NCBI GenBank assembly: GCA_016288755.1 | Contig: JAEELE010000059.1 | Location: forward strand, 35,612 to 99,611 | DNA length: 64,000 nucleotides | Direction: 5' to 3' | DNA from: Oscillospiraceae bacterium | GTDB taxonomy: Bacteria; Bacillota; Clostridia; Oscillospirales; Ruminococcaceae | Shown here: piece by piece, positions 36,186 through 45,014 of the stretch | How positions within the stretch are numbered: position 1 is the first letter of the stretch | How the letters are laid out: each line of letters opens with the position of its first letter | Made by a program: the position numbers and the translations under genes | Notes under the pieces: model-generated | What the model saw: the letters and a program-made list of their open reading frames with translations, nothing else | Told to the model about the DNA's origin: nothing | Databases searched by the model: none

Positions 36186-38075
36186 TTACACCATGAGATC
36201 GCAGATCATTTTGCTCAGTGCGACCGGGTCCTCGACCGGCATGCCCTCGATCAGCAGCGCCTGCTGATACAGCAGCTCGGTATATTTTGCGAGCTTGTCC
36301 TTATCCTCGGCGAAGAGCCGCTGCAGCACCGCAAAGACCGGATGCTCCGGATTCAGCTCGAGCACGCGCTGTGCCTGCACCTTCTCGCCCGCAGGCATGT
36401 CGTTGAGCACCTTTTCCATCTCCAGCGAGATCTGCCCCTCGCTCGACAGGCAGACCGCATGGGTCTTGAGGCGACCCGAGAGCCGCACCGCCGTGACCTT
36501 GCCGGTCAGCGTCTTCTGCATCTCCTCGAAGAGGTCCTTTGCCGCGGCGTTCTTCTCCTCAAGCGCGGTCTTGTCCTCGTCGCTCTCAAGCCCCAAATCG
36601 CCGCCGGAGACATTCTTGAACTCCTTGCCCGCAAATTCGCGCATGACCTGGATCGCAAACTCGTCGACGCGGTCGGTCAGATAGAGCACCTCGAAGCCCT
36701 TGTCGCGCACGAGCTCTGCCGCCGGCAGCGATGCGCAGCGCGTGACGCTCTCACCCGCCGCATAGTAGATATATTTCTGCTCGTCGCGCATCCGGTCGAC
36801 ATACTCCTGCAGCGTCGAGAAGCCCTCTGCGCTGTCGCAGGCGGAGCCGTGGAAGAGCAGCAGGTCCTGCAGCAGCTCCTTGTTCATGCCGAAGCCGTTG
36901 TAGATGCCGAGCTTGATCTGGATGCCGAATGCCTTCCAGAATTCCTCATACTTTGCGCGGTCGGACTTCAGCAGCTTTGCGAGCTCGTTCTTGATCGACT
37001 TTTCCAGCGATTTTGCGATCAGCTTGAGCTGGCGGTCGTGCTGGAGCATTTCGCGGGAGATATTCAGCGACAGGTCCTCGGAATCGACCAGACCGCGCAC
37101 GAAGCTGAAATGGTCGGGCAGCAGGTCGGGGCATTTCTCCATGATCATGACGCCGCTCGCATAGAGCTGCAGACCCTTTTCGTATTCCTTCGAGTAGTAG
37201 TCGTAGGGCGCCTTCGCCGGGATATAGAGCAGGCTGTTATAGGTCACTGTGCCCTCGCTGCGGCTGTGGATATGCATCAGCGGGTCGGTGTAGTCGATGA
37301 ACTTCTCGTGATAGAAGGCGTTGTAATCCGCGTCGGTCAGCTCGTTCCTGTTCTTCTTCCAGATCGGCACCATGCTGTTGAGCGTCTCGATCTCTCTGAC
37401 ATCCTCATACTGATCCTCGGTGCCCTCGACCTTGCGGCGGCTCGTCGTCTCCATGCGGATGGGGAAGCGGATATAGTCGGAATACTTCTTGACGAGCTGG
37501 CGCAGGCGATATTCCTCGAGATATTCGCTGTAGTGCTCGTCGTCGGTGTCGTCGAGCAGCTCGAGCACGATCTCCGTGCCGACGGTCTCCTTGTCGCAGG
37601 TGTCGACGGTGTAGCCCTCGACGCCCTCGGACTGCCAGATATACGCTTTGTCGGAGCCGTAGGCTCTGGTGCGCACGGTCACGCGCTTGGCGACCATGAA
37701 TGCCGAATAAAAGCCGACGCCGAACTGCCCGATGATATCGGCATTGTCGCCGAGGTCGTTTTCCGCCTTGAAGGCGCGGGAGCCGGAATGCGCGATCACG
37801 CCGAGATTCTGCTCGAGCTCCTCTGCGGTCATGCCGATGCCGTTGTCGGTGATGGTCAGCGTGCGCGCGTCCTTATCCGGGCGCAGCTCGATGCAGAAAT
37901 CCTCGGGCTTGGTGCCGACCTGATCGTCGGTCAGCGATCTGAAATAGAGCTTGTCGATCGCGTCGGAGGCGTTCGAGATCAGCTCGCGGAGGAAAATCTC
38001 CTTGTGTGTATAGATCGAATGGATCATCAGGTCCAGCATGCGCTTGGACTCTGCCTGAAACTGCTTCTGTTCCAT
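36186..38075 (-). CDS. htpG: Chaperone HtpG (Hsp90)
   Basis: This 629-residue protein is full length for bacterial Hsp90, with the GHKL ATP site RELISNASDAIDKL, TDNGIGMT, and GQFGVGFYSAF, then the middle and C-terminal dimer domains. It refolds or matures client proteins in the cytosol using ATP. Its promoter carries a perfect CIRCE element, so it should be repressed by HrcA. It stands alone and faces against the direction of replication from oriC. Confidence 0.97.
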   Translation of the reverse strand: MEQKQFQAESKRMLDLMIHSIYTHKEIFLRELISNASDAIDKLYFRSLTDDQVGTKPEDFCIELRPDKDARTLTITDNGIGMTAEELEQNLGVIAHSGSRAFKAENDLGDNADIIGQFGVGFYSAFMVAKRVTVRTRAYGSDKAYIWQSEGVEGYTVDTCDKETVGTEIVLELLDDTDDEHYSEYLEEYRLRQLVKKYSDYIRFPIRMETTSRRKVEGTEDQYEDVREIETLNSMVPIWKKNRNELTDADYNAFYHEKFIDYTDPLMHIHSRSEGTVTYNSLLYIPAKAPYDYYSKEYEKGLQLYASGVMIMEKCPDLLPDHFSFVRGLVDSEDLSLNISREMLQHDRQLKLIAKSLEKSIKNELAKLLKSDRAKYEEFWKAFGIQIKLGIYNGFGMNKELLQDLLLFHGSACDSAEGFSTLQEYVDRMRDEQKYIYYAAGESVTRCASLPAAELVRDKGFEVLYLTDRVDEFAIQVMREFAGKEFKNVSGGDLGLESDEDKTALEEKNAAAKDLFEEMQKTLTGKVTAVRLSGRLKTHAVCLSSEGQISLEMEKVLNDMPAGEKVQAQRVLELNPEHPVFAVLQRLFAEDKDKLAKYTELLYQQALLIEGMPVEDPVALSKMICDLMV

Positions 38076-38102
38076 GTTGCTTCACCTTTCTGCAAAAAGA
38101 AA

Positions 38103-38129
38103 TTAGCACTCTTTATATTCGAGTGCTAA
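38103..38129 (-). promoter_or_regulatory. CIRCE operator (HrcA site) of htpG
   Basis: TTAGCACTC (38103-38111), 9 bases, GAGTGCTAA (38121-38129): both arms match the CIRCE consensus exactly. It lies just downstream of the -10 hexamer, over the expected transcription start. Confidence 0.96.
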
Positions 38130-38133
38130 TTGT

Positions 38134-38161
38134 AGTATACCATATTCTGCGAAAAATGCAA
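38134..38161 (-). promoter_or_regulatory. htpG promoter
   Basis: Minus strand: TTGCAT (38161-38156), 16-base spacer, TGG-extended TATACT (38139-38134). A direct repeat TTCACA-N5-TTCACA lies further upstream at 38178-38194. Confidence 0.75.
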
Positions 38162-38177
38162 GACAATTCACTGATTC

Positions 38178-38194
38178 TTCACACAACTTTCACA
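38178..38194 (+). promoter_or_regulatory. Direct repeat resembling a PhoP-type box
   Basis: TTCACA, five bases, TTCACA, the spacing and type of PhoP-family boxes in Gram-positive bacteria. The same arrangement occurs at 44239-44255 before the two-component genes. It lies upstream of the htpG -35 but reads on the opposite strand. Confidence 0.4.
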
Positions 38195-38221
38195 CAGTGA
38201 ACACAAATTCATCTGATGCGT

Positions 38222-38584
38222 TCAGAAAACCAAGACGGACCTGACGCCGCGGCGCACCAGTGCCAGAACCGGTTTCTTGATGAAGGTGCCCTTTGCGAGA
38301 TCGTTCCGGATCACCCCCTCGACCATCTCAAACTCCTCCTCTTCAAATTCGTCCGAGAGCACCAGTGCACCTCTTCTCAGATCATAGCGCACGACATAGG
38401 TGTTCCAGAGCCCGGCGGCGTTCTTTGTGCCGTCCCGGAGGAGCAGATACACAGAGCAGTTGTATTCGCAGTCGAAGTTGCAGATCACCTCGCCGTCGAC
38501 GCACCGACCGTCCTGAAATGTGATCGAAGCGGACTGCTTCTCATAGATATTTCTGCGCCGTGATTCGATATCCTGTTGGTTCAT
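38222..38584 (-). CDS. Hypothetical protein
   Basis: I do not recognise this 120-residue protein. Of two adjacent ATG codons the second (38584) is six bases from GAGGA and is preferred; the first, at 38587, is possible. The sequence is soluble and charged, with an N-terminal basic stretch (DIESRRRNIYEKQ), a likely beta-sheet middle (ITFQDGRCVDGEVICNF, CSVYLLLRD) and a repeated-looking acidic DEFEEEEFEMVEG helix. It lies 25 bases from the peptidase gene stop and may share its transcript. Confidence 0.7.
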   Translation of the reverse strand: MNQQDIESRRRNIYEKQSASITFQDGRCVDGEVICNFDCEYNCSVYLLLRDGTKNAAGLWNTYVVRYDLRRGALVLSDEFEEEEFEMVEGVIRNDLAKGTFIKKPVLALVRRGVRSVLVF

Positions 38585-38609
38585 CATGATTCCTCGCTTT
38601 CTGTTGCCG

Positions 38610-39695
38610 TTACTGCTCCGGCAGTACGGTGAATGTCTTCGGGAATTCGGTCAGATCGCGCGGGGTCTCGCCGTCGATCAGCAGCATGTCCTCGATGCGC
38701 ACGCCGAATTTGCCCGGCATATAGATGCCCGGCTCGTCGGTCATCACGATGCCGTTCTGCAGCAGCTCCTCGCAGCGCAGTGCCGCGACCGGCATTTCGT
38801 GGATCTCCAGCCCGACGCTGTGCCCGAGCGCATGCGTGAAATATTCCCCGAAGCCTGCCGCCGCGATCACGTCGGCAGCCGCCTTGTGCATGTCGCAGCA
38901 GAGATTGCCCGCGACTGCCGCCTTCATCGCGGCATTCTGCGCTGAGAGCACCGTTTCGTAGACCGTTTTCATCTCGTCGGTCGCATTGCCGTAGGCGACC
39001 GTGCGCGTCATGTCAGAATGATAGCCCTCGCAGACAGCGCCGAAATCGGCGAGGACAAAATCGCCGGGGCGAAGGGCGCGGTCGGATGGGACGCCGTGGG
39101 GCTTGCTCGTGTTCTCGCCGAAGAGCAAGATCGTGTCAAACGACGGCTTTTCGCTGCCGCCGAGCGCCATGTAATAATTCAGCCTTGCCGCCGCCTCGCG
39201 CTCGGTCATGCCGGTGTGCAGCTCGGACAGCAGCCGTTCCAGCGCCGCCTCTGCGATCCGCTGTGCACGCACCATGCCTGCGACCTCCGATTCGGATTTG
39301 CATCTGCGCAGCTTGGCAATGCGTCCCGAGAGCGGGATCATCTGGATGCCGAGCAGCTTGCGCCAGCGTGCAAAATCCTGCACGGTGAGCACGTCGTCCT
39401 CGTAGAGCAGCTTGCGGACATGCCGTTCTGTGAGGATCTGCTTGGTGAAGGAGATCGCGCCGACGGATGCGGAGCGCTCGCGCACCGTGAAGCCCTGCGG
39501 CTCCAGAAGCTGCACCGCGACCTCGATATAACGCCCGTCGGTGACGAAAATTGCCGTATCATCCGGGAAAATGATGCACTGCCCCTCGAGGGCGGTCGCA
39601 CCGAGTGCGTAGATCAGGTCGACCTCGCCGGTCAGAAGCATCGCCTCTGTGCCGGTCTCGCGGACAATGCCGGAAAGTGCCGGGATTCTGCTCAT
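38610..39695 (-). CDS. M24-family aminopeptidase P (Xaa-Pro dipeptidase-like)
   Basis: This 361-residue protein has an N-terminal creatinase-like domain (1-130) and the pita-bread M24 domain. Its metal ligands fall in ADFGAVCEGYHSDMTRT (two Asp), HALGHSVGLEIHE (His), EPGIYMPGKFG (Glu) and RIEDM (Glu). These enzymes remove N-terminal residues that precede proline, with two metal ions, in the cytoplasm. The ATG at 39695 has AAGGAG eleven bases upstream. Confidence 0.93.
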   Translation of the reverse strand: MSRIPALSGIVRETGTEAMLLTGEVDLIYALGATALEGQCIIFPDDTAIFVTDGRYIEVAVQLLEPQGFTVRERSASVGAISFTKQILTERHVRKLLYEDDVLTVQDFARWRKLLGIQMIPLSGRIAKLRRCKSESEVAGMVRAQRIAEAALERLLSELHTGMTEREAAARLNYYMALGGSEKPSFDTILLFGENTSKPHGVPSDRALRPGDFVLADFGAVCEGYHSDMTRTVAYGNATDEMKTVYETVLSAQNAAMKAAVAGNLCCDMHKAAADVIAAAGFGEYFTHALGHSVGLEIHEMPVAALRCEELLQNGIVMTDEPGIYMPGKFGVRIEDMLLIDGETPRDLTEFPKTFTVLPEQ

Positions 39696-39735
39696 GAAAT
39701 ATATACTCCTTTTTTACTGTGCCGTTCCTGTTCGG

Positions 39736-40611
39736 TCAGCTGTCGCCGCAGATCATGCGGGCAATGCTGTCCGCGCGCGACGCATCTGTTTCCTTTGCAA
39801 GATAATTCAGCTCTGCACGGCACTGCTCAAGCTCCTTTGGCAGCCGGAATGCCCGCTTCCATACGGCATAGCCCGGTGCATCCGACGCAAAGCCCGCGGC
39901 GCAGCGGTCGATCGCTCTGATGTAGGAATCCGTGCCGGGCTGCTCGCTGTCGCAGATATCATTATCGCAGACATCGCACAGATCGGCGGGCTCATAGTAG
40001 CGCGGCATGTCCTTGTCGCAGCGGTCGAGGGCGCGGTCTGCCTCTCTGCGGTAGAGCTGTGCATCGCGCTGCCTTGCCTGCTCCATGATCTCGCGCAGAT
40101 AGACGCGCGGCTCGGAGAGCACCGGCTCCAGACTGCTCAGAATGTTCAGCAGCTTGCCGGAGATATCCTTGTACTGCTCGAGGATCATTCCGAGGGTCTC
40201 TGTATCTGTATAGCGCAGGATGCGTTTTGTCACTGCCCAGCTCTCCTGCTCCAGCGGTCCCGCTTTTTCGCGCCAGTCCGGCGTAAAGCCGAGAAAGACT
40301 GCGTACTGCGCGACCAGCGGCTGAATCCAGCTGCCGATCTCGGAATTCCGGAGCATGTCCGCATTGAATTCCTCCGTGCGGCGGGAGACCTTGAAGGAAG
40401 CCTCCGCGATGCAGCTGCATTTTTCGCTGTATTCGACCAGACCGACCGTGAAATCTGCCATCAGCAGCAGGTCAAGGATATCGGACATCGGCATCAGATA
40501 TTTGTCCGGCACTTTGTGCGAGAACGCAAGAGTCCTGCAATATGCCGTGATCTCTGCCAGCGTATCGGTCATTTCATCCATAATGCGCAGGGCGTCATCT
40601 GTGAGTGCCAT
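39736..40611 (-). CDS. Hypothetical helical protein
   Basis: I do not recognise this 291-residue protein. It is almost wholly helical and charged with no signal peptide or membrane segment. A Cys cluster near residue 215 (LCDVCDNDICDSE) has a CxxCxxxxC pattern and may bind a metal. The ATG at 40611 has GGAGGAAT upstream. It lies between the peptidase and pfkA genes on the same strand with gaps of about 40 bases on each side, so it is probably in one transcript with them. Confidence 0.75.
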   Translation of the reverse strand: MALTDDALRIMDEMTDTLAEITAYCRTLAFSHKVPDKYLMPMSDILDLLLMADFTVGLVEYSEKCSCIAEASFKVSRRTEEFNADMLRNSEIGSWIQPLVAQYAVFLGFTPDWREKAGPLEQESWAVTKRILRYTDTETLGMILEQYKDISGKLLNILSSLEPVLSEPRVYLREIMEQARQRDAQLYRREADRALDRCDKDMPRYYEPADLCDVCDNDICDSEQPGTDSYIRAIDRCAAGFASDAPGYAVWKRAFRLPKELEQCRAELNYLAKETDASRADSIARMICGDS

Positions 40612-40650
40612 GCTTTGTATTCCTCCATTCTGCGGTATTGTGCCGCAGCC

Positions 40651-41733
40651 TCAGTCGCCGAAGGAAACACCGATGCGCTTTGCGGTCAGCACGAGCTGAT
40701 CCTTCGGGGAGACAAATTTCGTCAGCCCGGCGATATCCTCGAGCTTGTTCGAGGTCACCTTGCCGCCGACCATCGCGACCGTTCTGCCGTATTTCTCATT
40801 GGCGATCAGCTTTGCGGCATGCACGCCGAATTTCGTCGCGAGAATGCGGTCGTAGGCAGAGGGGGAGCCGCCGCGAAGCATATGTCCGGGCACGCAAACT
40901 CTCGTGTCGATGCCGGTGCCCGCCTGCACCTGTGCCGCGATGCGGGAGGTCGCGGTGACGATGCCCGCCTCCTCGCGCTTTCTGGCGCGGTCCTTCTTCT
41001 TGAGCTGTGCCTCGTCCTTGTCGAAGGCGCCCTCGGCGACCGCGAGGATCGAGAAGCTCTTGCCGGAGGCTGCGCGCTTCATGACAGCGTCGCAGACCTT
41101 GTCGATGTCATAGGGAATCTCGGGGATCAGGATGATATCCGCGCCGCCCGCGATGCCCGCATTGAGCGTGAGCCAGCCCGCCTTGTTGCCCATGATCTCA
41201 CAGACGAGAATGCGGCTGTGCGAGGCAGCGGTCGTGTGCAGGCGGTCGATCGCGTCGGTGGCGGTGTCGACGGCGGTGTGGAAGCCGAAGGTGACGTCCG
41301 TGCCGTAGATATCGTTGTCGATGGTCTTGGGCAGCCCGATGACATTGAGCCCCTCCTGCGCGAGCAGATGGGAGGTCTTGTGGGTGCCGTTGCCGCCGAG
41401 CGTGAGCAGGACGTCGAGCTTCTGCTTTTTGTAGGTCTCTTTCATGCTCTTGACCTTGTCGACATTGTCGTCGCCGATGACAGTCATCATCTTGAACGGC
41501 TGACGCTTTGTGCCGAGGATGGTGCCGCCCTGCGTGAGGATGCCGGAGAATTCGCCGGGCTGCATATCGCGGCACATGTTGTTGATCAGACCGTAGTAGC
41601 CGTTTGCGATGCCGACGATCTCGACATTTTCCTCGCCGAGCAGCTCAAAGCATGCCTTCGCCACGCCGCGGATGGTCGCGTTCAGACCGGGGCAGTCGCC
41701 CCCCGATGTTAAGATTCCGATTCGTTTTTTCAT
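40651..41733 (-). CDS. pfkA: 6-phosphofructokinase (ATP- or PPi-dependent)
   Basis: This 360-residue protein has the PFK signature: TSGGDCPGLNA at 10-20, GGNGTHKTSHLL near 113-124, GLPKTIDND with the catalytic Asp near 139, and an EIMGNKAGWLTL motif in the sugar site. The phosphoryl-donor markers are mixed: Gly116 at the position that is Gly in ATP enzymes and Asp in PPi enzymes, but Lys136 at the position that is Gly in E. coli and Lys in PPi enzymes. That combination is known in some actinobacterial and clostridial enzymes. The enzyme makes fructose 1,6-bisphosphate in glycolysis. Confidence 0.93.
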   Translation of the reverse strand: MKKRIGILTSGGDCPGLNATIRGVAKACFELLGEENVEIVGIANGYYGLINNMCRDMQPGEFSGILTQGGTILGTKRQPFKMMTVIGDDNVDKVKSMKETYKKQKLDVLLTLGGNGTHKTSHLLAQEGLNVIGLPKTIDNDIYGTDVTFGFHTAVDTATDAIDRLHTTAASHSRILVCEIMGNKAGWLTLNAGIAGGADIILIPEIPYDIDKVCDAVMKRAASGKSFSILAVAEGAFDKDEAQLKKKDRARKREEAGIVTATSRIAAQVQAGTGIDTRVCVPGHMLRGGSPSAYDRILATKFGVHAAKLIANEKYGRTVAMVGGKVTSNKLEDIAGLTKFVSPKDQLVLTAKRIGVSFGD

Positions 41734-41803
41734 GACAGTGATTTCCTTTCGTTTTGATTATTGATATCGTATAGGCGTTGATTACCGTGTCTCACTTCTC
41801 ATT

Positions 41804-44107
41804 TCAGTATACCTTCCGTTCCCGCTGATTCTGCCGCAGGAACTGCTCGGCGGAGGCGGCGACCATCGGTCTGCTGTAGAGGAAGCCCTGTGCGAAGTCG
41901 CATCCCGAGAGACGCAGCTGCTTTGCCTGCTCCGGTGTCTCGACACCCTCTGCGATCGTGCGGATGCTCTTCGCCCGCGCAATGCGCACGACCGACGACA
42001 CGATCTCCTGCACGACAATGTCGTCCTCCATGTGCAGCACGAAGGAGCGGTCGAGCTTCAGCATCGTGAAGGGCAGCAGCTGGATATAGCTCAGCGACGA
42101 ATAGCCCGTGCCGAAATCGTCCATCGCGATCTGGACGCCGAGCTGCCGCAGCTCGTTCATGCGCGCGACCGTCAGATCCACATCGCGCAGGGCGATCGAC
42201 TCGGTCAGCTCGATCTCGAGCAGCTCAGGCGGCATGCCGTATTTTTCCAGTGCGCCCCTGACCAGCGAGCAGACATTGTCCTGATAGAAATCGACGCTTG
42301 TCATGTTGATGGACATGACGACCTGCGGCAGACCCATCTTCTGCCAGAGCATTGCCTGCCGGCACGCCTCATAGAGCACATAGCGCGTGATGTGCGTGAT
42401 GAGATGCGAGCGCTCTGCCATCGGAATGAAGCGGTCCGGTAAGATGATCGTGCCGTCGGGGCGGCGCCAGCGGAGCAGTGCCTCAACGCCCATGACCGCG
42501 CCGCTCTCCAGCGAGACCTTCGGCTGATACCACAGCTCCAGCTCGCCCTTCATGAAGCCGTCGTTGAGCTGCTTTTCGAGATTCGTGTCCTCGATGATCC
42601 GGTCGTGCATCGCGGTGGTGTAGGGCGTGATGCTGCCCATCTCGTTCACGCCGGTCGAGAGCGCGAATTCCGCGCGCTCGAGCACCTGCTCAAAGGTGCT
42701 GCCGTCGCGCGGCATCTTCGCGTAGCCCGCAGAGCAGGTGAGCGAATGGTTCTCGAAGGGTCCGACCGCCTTTGTCGCGAGGGAGCGCTGCACCTTCGAG
42801 AGAATCTTCTTGGGCAGCTCCTCGTCGCCGCCGTCGCGCAGGATCATCGCAAAATTGTCGCCGGAGATGCGCGCAGCAAAGCCGCCGTAGCCGCCGTTGT
42901 TGATCTGGCGCGTCAGAATGTCGGCAAAGCTGCGCAGAAGCTCGTTGCCGTTTGCATAGCCGCAGGTGTCGTTGATCAGGTGGAAGCGGTCGATATCCGT
43001 GACGATGACCCAATAGGAGCTGCCGAGCTCGGCGGTGCACTGGAAGAGCTCCTGCCCCATCATGATCAGGCGGTTGCGGTTCGGGATGCGCGTGACCGAA
43101 TCCTCATAGGCGATCTGCTCGATGCGCGCGTCCTTCTCCTTCTCCTTGGTGATGTCGATGACCGACCCGCCGATCGACAGCAGCGAGCTGCCCTCGCGCT
43201 GGAGCGCTTTGAAGCGGTAGGAGTACCAGCGGTAGCGGTTGTCCGGTCCGCAGAGGCGCAGCTCGAGCACCTGTGTCTCGTCCAGATAGCGCCCCATCTG
43301 GTTGCGCACGTTCTGCACATGATTGTCAAAGAGTGCCAGATCCATCGGGTAGACGCGGGCGCGGACATCCTCGGCAGACCATGTCTCGCCGGGAATGCCG
43401 ATCATATCGCGGAGCTTCTCGGAGGGATAGATCTTGCGGTTGCTCTGCTCGATCAGCAGGATGCCGACGTCGGTCAGCTCCATCGTCAGCATATTTCTGC
43501 GCTCGGAGTCTGCAAGGCGCTGCGAGTAATCCTTCAGCTCAGACTCCATCATGCGGATATTGGAAAGGTCAAAGCCGATCGAGAGGAACACCGTCAGACC
43601 GTCGTCGTCGGTGTGCACGGAGGAGGTGTTCCAGATGATGTTGTGCGGGCTGCCGCTCTTGAACGTGAGCCCGTATTCCTTGTTCTTCGTCAGCACGATC
43701 TCGCGGATATCCGCGTCGGTGATCTCCTTCTTCCCGAAGATCCACGGCACGACATATTTCGCGTCAAAGCCGTCGTCCGGCTCGCGCAGCTCGGTCAGAT
43801 TGAGGAGCGCTTCGTTCAGCACGACGGTTTTCAGCGCATCGTCCCAGAGCATCGCGGGCTCGGACAGATTCTTCACCAGTGCGCGCAGGCGCTTCTGCGA
43901 GGAGACGCGCTTGCGGTTCTGCACATGCTGCCAGTAGAGCACAAAGACAAAGCTCAGGATCACCGCGAGCAGCGCATAGGAATTGAAGATGAGATAGACC
44001 AGATCATCCTTGTCGCGGTGATGATAGGCGTAGATGATCACATACACCGTCAGAAAGGCAAATGCAAGCATGGACAGATAGATGATCTGTTTTTTCGGAT
44101 GCTTCAA
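41804..44107 (-). CDS. Membrane-anchored PAS-GGDEF(degenerate)-EAL protein
   Basis: This 767-residue protein has two N-terminal membrane helices (about 7-27 and 40-58), two PAS-like sensor regions (about 75-195 and 210-330), a GGDEF domain (about 340-500) and an EAL domain (about 510-760). The GGDEF active-site motif is SGDNF, so cyclase activity is unlikely and the domain may only bind GTP. The EAL domain keeps EALLRW, ELTES, DDFGTGYSSL, KLDRSF and AEGVET, the residues needed for c-di-GMP hydrolysis. The likely role is a signal-controlled phosphodiesterase. The start is a TTG at 44107 with AAGGAAGTGG upstream. It has a full-consensus promoter. Confidence 0.88.
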   Translation of the reverse strand: MKHPKKQIIYLSMLAFAFLTVYVIIYAYHHRDKDDLVYLIFNSYALLAVILSFVFVLYWQHVQNRKRVSSQKRLRALVKNLSEPAMLWDDALKTVVLNEALLNLTELREPDDGFDAKYVVPWIFGKKEITDADIREIVLTKNKEYGLTFKSGSPHNIIWNTSSVHTDDDGLTVFLSIGFDLSNIRMMESELKDYSQRLADSERRNMLTMELTDVGILLIEQSNRKIYPSEKLRDMIGIPGETWSAEDVRARVYPMDLALFDNHVQNVRNQMGRYLDETQVLELRLCGPDNRYRWYSYRFKALQREGSSLLSIGGSVIDITKEKEKDARIEQIAYEDSVTRIPNRNRLIMMGQELFQCTAELGSSYWVIVTDIDRFHLINDTCGYANGNELLRSFADILTRQINNGGYGGFAARISGDNFAMILRDGGDEELPKKILSKVQRSLATKAVGPFENHSLTCSAGYAKMPRDGSTFEQVLERAEFALSTGVNEMGSITPYTTAMHDRIIEDTNLEKQLNDGFMKGELELWYQPKVSLESGAVMGVEALLRWRRPDGTIILPDRFIPMAERSHLITHITRYVLYEACRQAMLWQKMGLPQVVMSINMTSVDFYQDNVCSLVRGALEKYGMPPELLEIELTESIALRDVDLTVARMNELRQLGVQIAMDDFGTGYSSLSYIQLLPFTMLKLDRSFVLHMEDDIVVQEIVSSVVRIARAKSIRTIAEGVETPEQAKQLRLSGCDFAQGFLYSRPMVAASAEQFLRQNQRERKVY

Positions 44108-44170
44108 GGAACCACTTCCTTTTTTATCAGGATATCGGGATGCCGGGGCATACCGGATGCGATTATATCT

Positions 44171-44199
44171 ATTATACCAATCTTTCCCGTAAATGTCAA
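44171..44199 (-). promoter_or_regulatory. Sigma-A promoter of the GGDEF/EAL gene
   Basis: Minus strand: TTGACA (44199-44194), 17-base spacer, TATAAT (44176-44171), full consensus. It diverges from the promoter of the two-component system; 66 bases separate the two -10 hexamers' outer elements. Confidence 0.88.
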
Positions 44200-44238
44200 T
44201 GGATTTCCGGCAGAAATGTCTTTGCTTTTTCCGCAGTT

Positions 44239-44270
44239 TTCACAAAAATTTCACACATTTCTGCTATAAT
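44239..44270 (+). promoter_or_regulatory. Promoter of the two-component system with a PhoP-type box
   Basis: A TGC-extended TATAAT (44265-44270) lacks a good -35. In its place is a direct repeat TTCACA-N5-TTCACA (44239-44255), nine bases before the -10, as expected for activation by an OmpR/PhoP-family regulator. The regulator encoded just downstream is the natural candidate. Confidence 0.65.
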
Positions 44271-44333
44271 AAAACGGTATCGGTGCAAATTGCGCCGGAT
44301 CGCTGAACAAAACACACGGAAAGGACGGGTTTC

Positions 44334-45014
44334 ATGGACAAGCAAATCAGACTGCTGGTCGTGGACGACGAGGCAAATATCCGCAGAGTGGTGCGGGAAT
44401 ATGCGGAATTCGAGGGATACGAGGTCGAGGAGGCAGGCGACGGCATGGAGGCTGTCACCAAGGCGCGCGAGAATGACTACGACCTGATCATCATGGACAT
44501 CATGATGCCGCGGCTCGACGGCTTTTCCGCCTGCAAGGAGATCCGCAAGACCAAGAACGTGCCGATCATTATGCTCTCGGCACGCGGCGAGGAATACGAC
44601 AAGCTCTTCGGCTTTGAGACCGGCGTCGACGATTATGTCGTCAAGCCCTTCTCGCCCAAGGAGCTGATGCTCCGCGTCAAGGCGGTGCTGCGCCGCATCG
44701 CTGCCGCACAGCCGCAGATACCGGAGCGGATGACCTTCGAGGGGCTCGAGATCGACATGGCGGGCAGAGAGGTCTATGTCAACGGGCAGAAGGCGAACAT
44801 GACCCCGAAGGAATACGATCTGCTCTTCTATCTTGTCAAGAACCGGAATCTGGCGCTGACCCGCGACCAGCTGCTCGAGGAGGTCTGGGGCTACGATTTC
44901 TTCGGCGACGACCGCACCGTCGATACCCACATCAAGATGCTCCGCAATTCCCTCGGCGAATACCGCAAATTCATCGTCACACTGAGAGGAACGGGATATA
45001 AGTTTGAAGCATAA
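44334..45014 (+). CDS. OmpR/PhoP-family response regulator
   Basis: This 226-residue protein has a receiver domain with the acidic pair in VVDDE, the phospho-acceptor Asp in LIIMDIMMP (near residue 54), the switch Ser in MLSARGE and Lys in VVKPFSP. It is followed by a winged-helix domain with MTPKEYDLL, RTVDTHIKMLR and the RGTGYKFEA end. The layout is standard for PhoP/WalR-like regulators. The kinase gene overlaps its end by 11 bases. A PhoP-type direct repeat in its own promoter suggests autoregulation. The signal and target genes are unknown; the sequence is not WalR. Confidence 0.93.
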   Translation: MDKQIRLLVVDDEANIRRVVREYAEFEGYEVEEAGDGMEAVTKARENDYDLIIMDIMMPRLDGFSACKEIRKTKNVPIIMLSARGEEYDKLFGFETGVDDYVVKPFSPKELMLRVKAVLRRIAAAQPQIPERMTFEGLEIDMAGREVYVNGQKANMTPKEYDLLFYLVKNRNLALTRDQLLEEVWGYDFFGDDRTVDTHIKMLRNSLGEYRKFIVTLRGTGYKFEA

